DNA of 62,760 nucleotides from Vacuolonema iberomarrocanum LEGE 07170 (GTDB lineage Bacteria > Cyanobacteriota > Cyanobacteriia > Elainellales > Elainellaceae), in assembly GCA_015207365.1 (NCBI GenBank), contig JADEXA010000045.1, positions 1 to 62,760 on the forward strand, read 5' to 3'. Below the pieces are notes generated by a model. It was not told the DNA's origin. It ran no database searches and saw only the letters and a program-made list of their open reading frames with translations. The translations under genes and the position numbers were made by a program. Below, in pieces: positions 17,271-25,921 of the stretch. Positions within the stretch are counted from its first letter, which is position 1; each line of letters begins with the position of its first letter.

Positions 17271-18710
17271 ATGACTTCTTCTCTACGTCTGGTCACGCCT
17301 GTCGACCGCCACGAAGAAAGCGAAATCACAATCTCTGCTGAAACATCAGAACTGGCTCAGCTTGAAACGACCTCTGATGCTCTACCAGTTCAGGCCCAAG
17401 TTATCTCTATCCCCGTTACCCCGATCGCCCTCACTATCGTCGGAGCCTTGTTTTTGACCTGGTTCCTCAAGTCGTTCCTCAAAATCTGTAATCCGAACGA
17501 AATTCTGGTGCTATCTGGACGTAAGCATCGCACCGAGTCGGGGCAGGAAGTGGGCTATCGTGTCATCTTTGGTGGGCGGGTGATCACGATTCCTATCCTA
17601 GAAAATGTGCGCCGCATGGATCTCAGCACCATGCCCGTACCTGTGGAAGTGACCAATGCCTATTCCAAAGGGGGAACACCGCTCGATATTCAGGCGATCG
17701 CCAATGTCAAAGTTTCCAGTGATCCACAGACGGTGGGCAATGCGATTGAGCGTTTTTTGGAGCGCGATCGCTCTGAGATTGCGCGGGTTGCACGGGAAAC
17801 TCTGGAAGGCAACCTGCGGGGCGTCGTCGCGACCCTCACCCCCGAGCAGGTCAACGAAGATCGGTTGCAATTTGCCGAACGCATTGCTTACGATGTCTCA
17901 CGGGATTTGAACAAGCTGGGGTTGCACCTCGACACCCTGAAGATTCAAAGTGTGGCGGACAAGATGGACTATCTCCGTTCCATCGGGCGCAAGCGGATCG
18001 CCGAAATCATTCGAGATGCGGAGATTGCCGAAGCGGAGGCGATGAGTCAGGCCAATCGGACTGAAGCGGAGACGATGCAACAGGCAGAAGTCGCCAAATC
18101 CCAGGCTCTTGGGGTCATTCAGCAACGGCAAAATGAGTTTCGCACCATCAAGGCGGAGCTAGAGCAACAGGCCAAATCCGAAGAGGAACGTACCGACGCG
18201 GCGGCCAAGGAAGCCCGTGCCCGTGCTGAGCAGCAGTTGCAAACGGTGCGAGCAGAACTGGAGCGGCTGCGGCTGCAGGCGGACCAAGTGTTGCCTGCGG
18301 AAGCGGATCGGGAAGCTCGCACGTTCTTTGCCAAAGGGCAGGCGGCAGAGCTGGCTGAAAATGCTAAAGCGGCGGCGCTGGTTAATGAAATGCTGGCAGA
18401 TGTATGGCAGCAAACCGGATCCGATGCGTCGGAGCTGTTCTTGATTCAGCAAATTGAGATGGTACTAAAAGAAGCGGCCAAGGTGCCCAATCGCCTGCAT
18501 TTGCATAACGTGAATGTGATTGACAACGGGGATGGGCGATCGCTGACGGGGCTGATGAATACCTACCCAGAAATGGTAAAACGCTTCCTCGACCAGGTGG
18601 AGCAAACCCTGGGCATTGCGGTCAGCCTCAACTTGGAGCGGGGGGGCAACGGCAAGGTCGAAGTCCCCCTCGAAGCGACGTCCGTTTCATCTCCCGAAAT
18701 GAGCCACTAA
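17271..18710 (+). CDS. Flotillin-family SPFH/band 7 protein (first copy)
   Basis: A 479-residue flotillin-like scaffold. A non-conserved N-terminal extension (1-45) precedes a hydrophobic hairpin (about 48-70), the SPFH domain (about 75-230: CNPNEILVLSG, VTNAYSKGGTPLDIQAIANVKV, ETLEGNLRGVVATLTPEQVNED) and a long Glu/Ala/Gln coiled coil (about 240-370), then a small C-terminal domain. Such proteins oligomerise on the membrane and organise microdomains. It lies between nfeD and a second flotillin, most likely one functional unit. The two flotillins share the SPFH core but differ in their coiled coils, so they may form hetero-oligomers. Confidence 0.92.
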   Translation: MTSSLRLVTPVDRHEESEITISAETSELAQLETTSDALPVQAQVISIPVTPIALTIVGALFLTWFLKSFLKICNPNEILVLSGRKHRTESGQEVGYRVIFGGRVITIPILENVRRMDLSTMPVPVEVTNAYSKGGTPLDIQAIANVKVSSDPQTVGNAIERFLERDRSEIARVARETLEGNLRGVVATLTPEQVNEDRLQFAERIAYDVSRDLNKLGLHLDTLKIQSVADKMDYLRSIGRKRIAEIIRDAEIAEAEAMSQANRTEAETMQQAEVAKSQALGVIQQRQNEFRTIKAELEQQAKSEEERTDAAAKEARARAEQQLQTVRAELERLRLQADQVLPAEADREARTFFAKGQAAELAENAKAAALVNEMLADVWQQTGSDASELFLIQQIEMVLKEAAKVPNRLHLHNVNVIDNGDGRSLTGLMNTYPEMVKRFLDQVEQTLGIAVSLNLERGGNGKVEVPLEATSVSSPEMSH

Positions 18711-18870
18711 GGATGATTTGAGGGGGCATTGAGGTTCGCATGGGCGATCGCCACAAATGTTTGAGCTTCAGGGGTCTGAGTTTCAAGACCCAACCGCAAA
18801 TCTGCAACCTCGAATCACAACGCAACACACAATCCATGACGAATTCAGCTTTTCTCCAGGAGATTTTCCA

Positions 18871-20133
18871 ATGGAAGCTATTTTTGCCCTTTTCGTACTG
18901 CTGGGCCTGGGTGCTAGCGCTGGCACCTTCATCATCCGCAACCTCTATTACATCTGCCAACCCAATGAAGTATTGATTTTCGCTGGCCCGACGCGCAAAT
19001 TGGCGGGCGATCGCCAGGTGGGCTATCGTCTGGTCAAGGGTGGGAGCAGTCTCCGGGTACCATTGCTCGAACGGGCATTGCAGATGGATCTGAGCAACAT
19101 GATCATCGACCTGAAAGTGTCCAACGCCTACTCCAAAGGTGGCATTCCCCTGATGGTTGAAGGGGTGGCGAATATCAAAGTTGCTGGGGAAGAGCTAGCG
19201 ATTCACAATGCGATCGAGCGCCTGCTGGGGAAAAGCCGGGACGAAATTGAGCAAATGGCGAAAGAAACCCTGGAGGGGAACCTGCGGGGGGTGCTGGCTA
19301 GCCTGACGCCGGAGCAGGTGAACGAAGACAAGATGGCCTTTGCCAAGAGCCTGCTGGATGAAGCAGAAGACGATCTGGTGAAGCTAGGGCTGGTGCTGGA
19401 TACCCTGAAGATTCAGAACATTTCCGACAACGTCCACTATCTCGACTCCATTGGGCGCAAGCAACAGGCCGACCTGCAACGGGATGCCCGCATCGCTGAA
19501 GCCAGCGCCAAGTCCCAATCTGCTATCCAGACGGCTGAAAACCAGAAAATCACAGCCCTCAGCCGGATTGAACGAGATTTGGGCATTGCCCGTGCTGATG
19601 CCGAGCGTCGTATCACCGATGCCCTCACCAAGCGCGATGCGGTTGTTGCTGAGGCGGAAGCAGAAATTGCTGCCGAGCTGGCCCGCATTCAAGCCGAAGT
19701 TCCGGTGCAGCAGGAGCGCATTAAGCAGGTTGAGCAACAACTGCAAGCCGATGTGATTGCGCCTGCCGAAGCGAATTGCAAAAAGGCCATCTCTCAAGCA
19801 CAGGGTGCAGCCGCCAGCATTATTGAGGATGGTAAAGCCCGAGCCCAGGGTACGTTGCGGTTGGCCGAGTCGTGGAAGTCTGCCGGAAGCAGCGCCCGCG
19901 ATATCTTCTTGCTGCAACAACTGGAACCTCTGCTGCAGATCCTCACGGAATCGATTCCCTCTGTCGAGGTGGACAATGTCACCGTAGTGGACAGCGCGAA
20001 TGGCACAGGGGCAACCCGTACGGCGGCGTTCATTGAACAACTGCGTCAGACCACGGGGATTGACCTCGCAACTGCAGTCAAACGGTTCAGCGAAGGTTCA
20101 TCGCCTGAAATCCCTGAAATCATTGAGGACTGA
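18871..20133 (+). CDS. Flotillin-family SPFH/band 7 protein (second copy)
   Basis: A 420-residue flotillin. It begins directly with a hydrophobic helix (MEAIFALFVLLGLGASAG), then the SPFH domain (CQPNEVLIFAGP, VSNAYSKGGIPLMVEGVANIKV, ETLEGNLRGVLASLTPEQVNED) and an Ala/Glu coiled coil (about 215-330). The frame is open upstream to 18757, but the ATG at 18871 is chosen because it has an AGGAG site 8 bases before it and places the membrane helix at the start. It follows the first flotillin by 160 bases. The two proteins are paralogues that share the TLEGNLRG and LTPEQVNED blocks. Confidence 0.92.
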   Translation: MEAIFALFVLLGLGASAGTFIIRNLYYICQPNEVLIFAGPTRKLAGDRQVGYRLVKGGSSLRVPLLERALQMDLSNMIIDLKVSNAYSKGGIPLMVEGVANIKVAGEELAIHNAIERLLGKSRDEIEQMAKETLEGNLRGVLASLTPEQVNEDKMAFAKSLLDEAEDDLVKLGLVLDTLKIQNISDNVHYLDSIGRKQQADLQRDARIAEASAKSQSAIQTAENQKITALSRIERDLGIARADAERRITDALTKRDAVVAEAEAEIAAELARIQAEVPVQQERIKQVEQQLQADVIAPAEANCKKAISQAQGAAASIIEDGKARAQGTLRLAESWKSAGSSARDIFLLQQLEPLLQILTESIPSVEVDNVTVVDSANGTGATRTAAFIEQLRQTTGIDLATAVKRFSEGSSPEIPEIIED

Positions 20134-20218
20134 TAGCAAATCCGGTTGAAGACCCCAAATAGCGTTTGTGCCCGCTGTTTTGCAGCGGGCACAAACGCTA
20201 TTTGGGGTTTGACATAAC
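20131..20218 (+). repeat. Palindromic repeat family C, copy 1
   Basis: A family C element beginning with a GATAGCAAATCCGGTTGAAG end. Its stem is 20152-20177 paired with 20183-20208 (26-bp perfect arms, 5-base loop). It fills the whole gap between the flotillin and ggt stop codons and may act as a two-way terminator. Confidence 0.85.
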
Positions 20219-22024
20219 TTACTGCACAGTCATGGCGCTGCCGCCGCCCCGTCGCACGGGTTCGGCAACGGCGGTGAAGGCGCGATCGCCATCCCGATAA
20301 ATGCCTGTGGCCGCGCCGATTTCATCGGTGGGGTTGAGTTGGTGGCCAGCGGCGATCAGGGCTTGGCCAAGCGGGGTTGTCTCGAAGCCTTGGTCAACGG
20401 TAGTGGAGCCGCCGTTGCGCTGGGAAATACGGGGGGCGGCGATCGCCGCATCCAATGGCATCCCAAAGTCCATCACATTGACGGCGATGCCCAGCACGGT
20501 GGTGATAATGGTGGAACCACCGGGAGAGCCAAAGGCCAGCACGCCGCCGTCTGGGGTCAGTGCCAGAGTCGGAGACATGCTACTGCGGGGGCGCTTGCCG
20601 GGTTCGGGGGCGTTGGGATGGGGCAGGGCAGTGTCGAAGTCAGTGAGTTCGTTGTTGAGAATAAAGCCATAGCCGGGAACTACTATGCCCGAACCACCGG
20701 TGGATTCCAGGGTCAAGGTGTAGGAGACAGCCATGCCATCGGCATCGATCACGCTGAGGTGAGTGGTGGAGATACCACCATCGTCCGAGTGCAAGCCGAC
20801 GGCTGGGGGTTCGCTGAGGCTGGGGCTGGGGTCTTCCTGGTAAGGCAGCGGATTGCCCGCTGTAGCGCGATAGTTGGCCTCATCCTCCGGAGCCGTAGCG
20901 GGGAGTGCGGCTCGGCGGCTGGTAGCATAGGCGGGGTCGAGCAACCCTGCGACGGGCACATCCACGTACTCCGGGTCGCCCAGGTAGGTGTTGCGATCGC
21001 TAAATGCCAGTCGTTCTGCTTCAATCAGCCAGTGCAGCGCCTCGGCCTGCTCCATTGCCCCCAAGTCGTAGCCTTCCAGCAGGTTCAGGGTTTGCGCAAC
21101 GGTGATGCCGCCGCTGCTGGGCAAGCCCATGCCGTAGAGCTGATAGCCTCGATATTGGCTAGCGATGGGCGATCGCACCCGCACCTCGTAGCGATCCAGG
21201 TCGGCTTCGGTCATGCGCCCCGGCCACACTGGGAAGGGCAGTTCCACGACGACTGGAGGGTTTTGCACAGTCTGGGCGATCGCCGCCCCAATTTCCCCCC
21301 GATAAAAGGCATTCACGCCCTCATCCGCCAGTAACCGATAGGTGTTGGCTAGCTCGGGATTGCGGAAAGTGCTGCCCACTTCCGGCACGCCGTTGTCTGG
21401 CAGATAGAGAGGTTGGGTGCTGGTGAAGGCTGCAAAGCGTTCCTGGTTGGCGTCGATTTGGGAGGCAAAGGTTTCATCCACGGTGAACCCCTCGTCAGCT
21501 AGGGCGATCGCTGGTTCCAATACCTCCGCCAGGGTTTGGGTGCCGTAGCGCTCTAGGGCCGTGGCCCAGTTCAGCGGCGTACCCGGTACGCCCACTGCCA
21601 GCCCACTGGAGATGCGGTTGGGGAAAAAGGGCAGATTCTCCCCCGTGGGACTGTCGGGGTCGCGGAACATATCCGGTGTGGTTGCAGCAGGGGCTTCTTC
21701 GCGCCCATCCAAGGTCACAACGGTGTCGCGATCGGGCTGGTAAATGACCATGAACCCACCCCCGCCAATGCCCGCCGAAAACGGATCGGTCACGCCCAGC
21801 GCCGCCGCTGTGGCTACCGCCGCATCCACTGCATTGCCTCCCGCTCGCAACACATCAATGCCAACCTGGGTGGCGCGAACATCGACGCTGGCAACCGCGC
21901 CGCCAGTGCCAACGGCGGTAGGTGTGGTGAGCGATCGCCCCGGCCAGCCCCACAATGCCCCAACCACCGCCACGCAAACCGCCAGACCGATCGAGAAAAC
22001 ACCCTTCACAACAACGCGTTTCAT
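20219..22024 (-). CDS. ggt: Gamma-glutamyltransferase
   Basis: A 601-residue periplasmic N-terminal-nucleophile hydrolase that removes the gamma-glutamyl group from glutathione and related peptides. Residues 1-25 are a signal/anchor sequence. The large subunit includes GGNAVDAAVATAAALGVTDP and GIGGGGFMVIY; autocleavage should occur before Thr420 in GGISTTHLSVID, giving a 182-residue small subunit with LESTGGSGIVVPGYGFILNNE. The ATG at 22024 is preferred over a TTG seven codons upstream. A GltS-like glutamate carrier is encoded just upstream on the same strand, so GGT may release glutamate that GltS then takes up. Confidence 0.95.
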   Translation of the reverse strand: MKRVVVKGVFSIGLAVCVAVVGALWGWPGRSLTTPTAVGTGGAVASVDVRATQVGIDVLRAGGNAVDAAVATAAALGVTDPFSAGIGGGGFMVIYQPDRDTVVTLDGREEAPAATTPDMFRDPDSPTGENLPFFPNRISSGLAVGVPGTPLNWATALERYGTQTLAEVLEPAIALADEGFTVDETFASQIDANQERFAAFTSTQPLYLPDNGVPEVGSTFRNPELANTYRLLADEGVNAFYRGEIGAAIAQTVQNPPVVVELPFPVWPGRMTEADLDRYEVRVRSPIASQYRGYQLYGMGLPSSGGITVAQTLNLLEGYDLGAMEQAEALHWLIEAERLAFSDRNTYLGDPEYVDVPVAGLLDPAYATSRRAALPATAPEDEANYRATAGNPLPYQEDPSPSLSEPPAVGLHSDDGGISTTHLSVIDADGMAVSYTLTLESTGGSGIVVPGYGFILNNELTDFDTALPHPNAPEPGKRPRSSMSPTLALTPDGGVLAFGSPGGSTIITTVLGIAVNVMDFGMPLDAAIAAPRISQRNGGSTTVDQGFETTPLGQALIAAGHQLNPTDEIGAATGIYRDGDRAFTAVAEPVRRGGGSAMTVQ

Positions 22025-22143
22025 ACGACGAACACAACTCCACAAAAAGAACGATTAGGGTTCGGAAACAATCATTCGTTCAGTGTCTTGCAGCTTGTGG
22101 CCATCCTAGAAATTTCTCAGAAAGCCTTCAGACTGCTAGACAA

Positions 22144-22176
22144 AGACATCCGATGTTTATCGAACATCGGATGTCT
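22144..22176 (-). terminator. Hairpin between gltS and ggt
   Basis: A perfect 14-bp inverted repeat (AGACATCCGATGTT and its complement) with a 5-base loop lies after the gltS stop and upstream of ggt. The T-run on the minus strand is short (TTTG), so termination may be weak or the site may be an operator for ggt. Confidence 0.5.
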
Positions 22177-22204
22177 CACGATTCTTAGGGGCATGGAAAA
22201 AAAA

Positions 22205-23653
22205 CTACAGCAGTGGCTGTTGGGTGGAGGGTGACGATCGCCCCTGTTGCCGCATCAGAAGATAGCCTGCGACCAGCCAAAAGACCAGCAATCCGCCAGT
22301 AATCAGCAGTGTTGGCCCTAAGCCCAAACGGGCAATCAATGCGGGTGCTGCCGCTGTAAACAAGCCACCTCCGACGATCGGTTCAAAGAAGAGCTGCTTG
22401 TAGGCAAAACTTTCGAAGGCACCGGATTGGTTGTTGGGATCGACCATGCGCAGCAGCAGGATGCCTGTTGCCGTGACCCCCATCGACTGCCCCATATCCC
22501 CAATGCCCTTTTCAAACCAATGGTCAGGGAAGATGCGCGGGGCGTAGTACAGGAAGAACAGGACATTCCAGGCAATTCCCACGACGCTGAGGATGAGGAA
22601 AGTGGCTAGATTACTGCCGATCACCGTGAGAGAAATCGACGCCAGTGCTGTGACGACCACCACATCCAGTGCCATCCCGGCAATGTTTTTCATCAACGGT
22701 TTGATAATCAGCGCCCTCAGCCCTAGACGCTCCACAGACAACTGCACCAAAATGCCGCCCACCAATGCCATCGGAAACAGCGGCACATACTCCATTACCG
22801 TAAATCCAGTGCGGCCCCAGGTCAGCGCTTCGAGTAGCACCAAGCCTCGTAGAATCAGCCATCCAAAAATGACAGCAATGCCCACAAAGCCAAAGTTGAG
22901 GGAGAGCGGGTCGATCAGCAGACCACGCATGAGGCGCTGCCGCCGTTGCTCGATCTCTGGGCTTTCTGTTTCGGTCAGCTCTGGCAAATCCTCTGGTTGG
23001 TCAGCGGGAGCCTCAAATGAACTGATGTGCCGCCGTTTACGCCCCCATCGTGCCAGCGTTGTTCCTGTAATAATGCCGGAAACGATGCCGACGGTTGCTA
23101 AGCCCAGCGCTAGGTCGGCTCCTGCCTCAAAGCCCAGCTCACCAAAGGTTTCAGCCATCCCGCCAGCCGTTCCATGCCCCCCTTCAAAGCCAATTTCAAT
23201 CAGGGCTGCCGAAATGGGGTGGGCACCAAACAGCGGCATCAAAATGATGAGGGTGACGAGAATGCCAATGACATATTGCCCCCAGGCAAGGGATTGCCCA
23301 AAGATGACTTGGGGGGCGGCTTTACGCCAAATATCGCGGGGCCGGGGAATGGATTCGCCCAGAAACAGTGCGGCAAAAACAATATTGATAAAAATGCTGG
23401 GGGACTGCGACCAAACTGCCCGAATGGGTTCGGCGAATAACCCTTGAGCCAAGAGGGCGTCTTCCCCTGAGACAGACGTGGCGATCGCCCCCAAAACCTG
23501 CGGCCCCAACAACAGCGCTAAGGCTCCTGCCACAATAGACTCCGGCAAATAGAGCGACTGAATCCATCGCACCTTTTGCTTAATCAAGCGGCCAGCCAGG
23601 ATCAGCAGCGCAATCCAAATAAAAGCAAAGAAAACATCGCGAAGCGTAAACAT
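22205..23653 (-). CDS. gltS: GltS-like sodium/glutamate symporter
   Basis: A 482-residue membrane protein with about eleven to twelve hydrophobic segments in two halves separated by a charged loop (RKRRHISSFEAPADQPEDLPE). The two re-entrant signature loops are present: GFEGGHGTAGGMAETF in the first half and GDMGQSMGVTATGILLL in the second. GltS proteins import glutamate with sodium. The frame runs back to 23722, but the ATG at 23653 (MFTLRDVFFAF) places the first helix correctly. It lies 180 bases upstream of ggt on the same strand. It is longer than E. coli GltS because of the central loop and an extended C-terminus, so its substrate range could differ. Confidence 0.85.
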   Translation of the reverse strand: MFTLRDVFFAFIWIALLILAGRLIKQKVRWIQSLYLPESIVAGALALLLGPQVLGAIATSVSGEDALLAQGLFAEPIRAVWSQSPSIFINIVFAALFLGESIPRPRDIWRKAAPQVIFGQSLAWGQYVIGILVTLIILMPLFGAHPISAALIEIGFEGGHGTAGGMAETFGELGFEAGADLALGLATVGIVSGIITGTTLARWGRKRRHISSFEAPADQPEDLPELTETESPEIEQRRQRLMRGLLIDPLSLNFGFVGIAVIFGWLILRGLVLLEALTWGRTGFTVMEYVPLFPMALVGGILVQLSVERLGLRALIIKPLMKNIAGMALDVVVVTALASISLTVIGSNLATFLILSVVGIAWNVLFFLYYAPRIFPDHWFEKGIGDMGQSMGVTATGILLLRMVDPNNQSGAFESFAYKQLFFEPIVGGGLFTAAAPALIARLGLGPTLLITGGLLVFWLVAGYLLMRQQGRSSPSTQQPLL

Positions 23654-23900
23654 ATCGCTCGATCCATGATGAGATGCACACCAGACCTTTGGAGAAACTG
23701 GTTTGTGTGAACATAGACCCAAAGTCTATTTCTTGCCGTATCCAAGTTGACTGACGGCTGCAGCAAGATGCTCTGAGCCAGATACCGCCAACCTTACAGA
23801 GAAACTTGATACAAAATATCCACCCGGAGGATAGGCTGTGCTTCCGCTACGCTCAGGGCACAGTTGGCTGAGCGCAGCCGAAGCCAGCGGATTCCCTCAA

Positions 23901-24001
23901 TATCAAATCCGGTTGAAGAACCCAACGATCGTTTGCGCCCGCTGCATTGCAGCGGGCGCAAACGATCGTTGGGTTTTACGGCTGTTTAACCGGATTTGAT
24001 G
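23901..24001 (+). repeat. Palindromic repeat family C, copy 2
   Basis: A complete family C element. Outer perfect 13-bp inverted repeats ATCAAATCCGGTT (23902-23914) and AACCGGATTTGAT (23988-24000) surround an inner hairpin with 28-bp arms (23919-23946 and 23948-23975). It lies between the promoter side of gltS and the MOSC fusion gene. Confidence 0.92.
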
Positions 24002-24042
24002 TACGATCCACAACGGCTGTTTGACAAGCCTTTCTATCGAGC

Positions 24043-24798
24043 TTAGGGATCTAGTAGATGGAAGGACTCAGCCTCCCAAAAATGTGCTGCGTTTACCCGA
24101 TCGCCCGCGATCGCCACCCCTTCGGCCAAAAGTACCGCCCGCTGATCGGGCAAATGTTGGGTAAACAAGCGCCCATCGGCTGCAACGATGCGATGGACGG
24201 GCAGCGTCGGATCCGATTTCTTCAGCATCGTTGGAATGGTACGGGCATAGCTGGTGGTCAGCCCCAAGGCAAGCAGCAAATTCTTGGTGGGAACCACCTT
24301 GCCAGGGGGAATGCGAGCGACGAACTCTGCGAACTTGCCCCGCGTGGTTTCGGGAATGACAGGGAAGCGATCGCCCACCATCCACACCGGATCCCCCAGG
24401 CGCACCGTGCCATCGGCCACAACCAAACCCAGCATTCCTCGCTTGCCATGGATCTTGCATGACAGCCCTGGTTTTAATCGCTCCAGCGAGGCACAAGGCT
24501 CACACAGAAACATCAGCCGCACCCGTGCCGTTGCTCCCAATTGCAATACCGTTCCCGACTCCAACGATTCCACGGCCACATCGAGCAGCAGATTCTCTTG
24601 CAAATCCCCAGGCTGCAACCCAAAGGCTTGAAGTGAGGGCGTTCCCGCAAACAAAACCTGGCGCGGACTCCCCACCTGGGCGTTGGCATCGCCCACAATG
24701 CCACACCCCCGCTTGAGTACGAGCTGATCGGTTGGCTCAACCCATGCACCTTGGGCGGGTTTGTAGAAAAGGGCTTGAAGCGTTGCAACAGGCTGCAT
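24043..24798 (-). CDS. MOSC domain fused to an alkyltransferase-like (ATL) domain
   Basis: A 251-residue two-domain protein. Residues 20-145 match MOSC: GIVGDAN near 33, PRQVLFAG, LQENLL at 66-71 and the conserved Cys in LCEPC (C102), followed by IHGKRGMLGLVV and GDPVWMVGD. MOSC domains handle molybdenum-cofactor-bound sulfur or hydroxylated bases. Residues 146-235 match the DNA-binding part of O6-methylguanine methyltransferase: PPGKVVPTKNLLLALG, the arginine-finger region SYARTIP (R186) and LPVHRIVAADGRL. The acceptor Cys of the PCHR motif is Val201, so this half is an ATL protein, expected to bind alkylated DNA without repair. The fusion is unusual. The start is the ATG at 24798. Confidence 0.82.
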   Translation of the reverse strand: MQPVATLQALFYKPAQGAWVEPTDQLVLKRGCGIVGDANAQVGSPRQVLFAGTPSLQAFGLQPGDLQENLLLDVAVESLESGTVLQLGATARVRLMFLCEPCASLERLKPGLSCKIHGKRGMLGLVVADGTVRLGDPVWMVGDRFPVIPETTRGKFAEFVARIPPGKVVPTKNLLLALGLTTSYARTIPTMLKKSDPTLPVHRIVAADGRLFTQHLPDQRAVLLAEGVAIAGDRVNAAHFWEAESFHLLDP

Positions 24799-25118
24799 CC
24801 GGGCGTACCTCTAAAGCGTGTGCCATTCCAGAAACATAGACAGGGTTCACTGTAGGTTTGCAAATCCTTCAATTCTCCGTAAATTCATCGGATTTTCTAA
24901 AAAATCATGTGAATTTTGGGAATGATTATATCTGGGTGCTGTTAGGTGTCATGTTGGGCATGACCGAGCCGTTCTCCTTATGCGCAGCGGACATGGGTGT
25001 TGCGTCCTCCTCCCATGCGGTTGCTTACGGGCTGTCTCGGTGTTGTGTTATTTCCCCAACAACCTAATCCCCTCTAAATTGATCAGTCGCATTCTTTGAT
25101 ATTCAGTAGGAGAATCCT
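24799..25118. other. Divergent promoter region
   Basis: A 320-base spacer between the MOSC fusion (minus) and the CsgG-like gene (plus). It has no supported gene. An AGGAGA ribosome site precedes the ATG at 25119. Confidence 0.45.
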
Positions 25119-25790
25119 ATGAAGCGCTTTTTGTCGTACCTCGCAACTATTTCCATGGGTGCGGTGGTAGTGATGGGAACAAGTTCTGTGGCCACGCTCG
25201 CCCCTGCGATCGCCGCGCCAGATCTCACTCAAGCAGAGAAGCAAGAACGGCAGCGGATCGTTGTTCTGGAGTTTGACTATTCGGCAACCAGCGATGCCAA
25301 CTACTACCGAGGCTACTGGGGGCGTGGTAATGCCTCCGGTGTCAGCGATTTGGTCGTTAGTGCCCTAGTCGATGAAGGCACCTACACCGTGATCGATAGC
25401 AGCCTGGTGGGCGAACGGCGGGACGATTACTATGGTACCGATATTGCTAGCGCCGTTGAACTTGGGCGCGAGCTAGGGGTCGACTATGTCATCATTGGCT
25501 CGGTCACCGAATTCAATGTCGAAACGGAAACCTCAAGCGGCGGCTTTATGGGTATTGGGGGCAGTGGCAGCGAGACACGGGCAAACGTGGCTCTCACCGC
25601 CCGGATGATCAGCACCGCAGATAGCGCGATCGTGGCAACCATGAGCGGCGAAGGATCGGCGGCGGATGGTTCTGGTAGCATCTCCATCAGTGGAATCGGC
25701 AGCGGGAGTTCTGGCGAAGACGGTGCCGATGAACTGCTCAGTGAAGCCGTTGAAGAAGCGGTAGAAACGCTGGTTGAGGATATGGACTAA
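25119..25790 (+). CDS. CsgG/curli-assembly-like secreted protein
   Basis: A 223-residue protein with a signal peptide (1-33, ending AIAA). The body matches the CsgG-like fold: RIVVLEFDY, VSDLVVSALVDEGTYTVIDS, and ELGRELGVDYVIIGSVTEFNV, with a Gly/Ser-rich strand region near FMGIGGSGSETRANVALTARMI, and a second Gly/Ser-rich stretch near SGSISISGIGSGSSGE. No lipobox Cys follows the signal, so it is probably a soluble periplasmic or loosely bound member, unlike lipoprotein CsgG. No curli subunit genes are nearby, and the role is unknown. An AGGAGA ribosome site lies 8 bases upstream. Confidence 0.75.
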   Translation: MKRFLSYLATISMGAVVVMGTSSVATLAPAIAAPDLTQAEKQERQRIVVLEFDYSATSDANYYRGYWGRGNASGVSDLVVSALVDEGTYTVIDSSLVGERRDDYYGTDIASAVELGRELGVDYVIIGSVTEFNVETETSSGGFMGIGGSGSETRANVALTARMISTADSAIVATMSGEGSAADGSGSISISGIGSGSSGEDGADELLSEAVEEAVETLVEDMD

Positions 25791-25921
25791 ACGAAGGCAG
25801 TCTGGTGACTCGGCTAGCCAAACTGATACCGCAATCAAGGGAGCGCTTAGCAGGCGATCGCCGCCCGACTACGCGCTCCCCCATAGAACATCGATTGACA
25901 AGAGACTCAATTGACAGAGCA

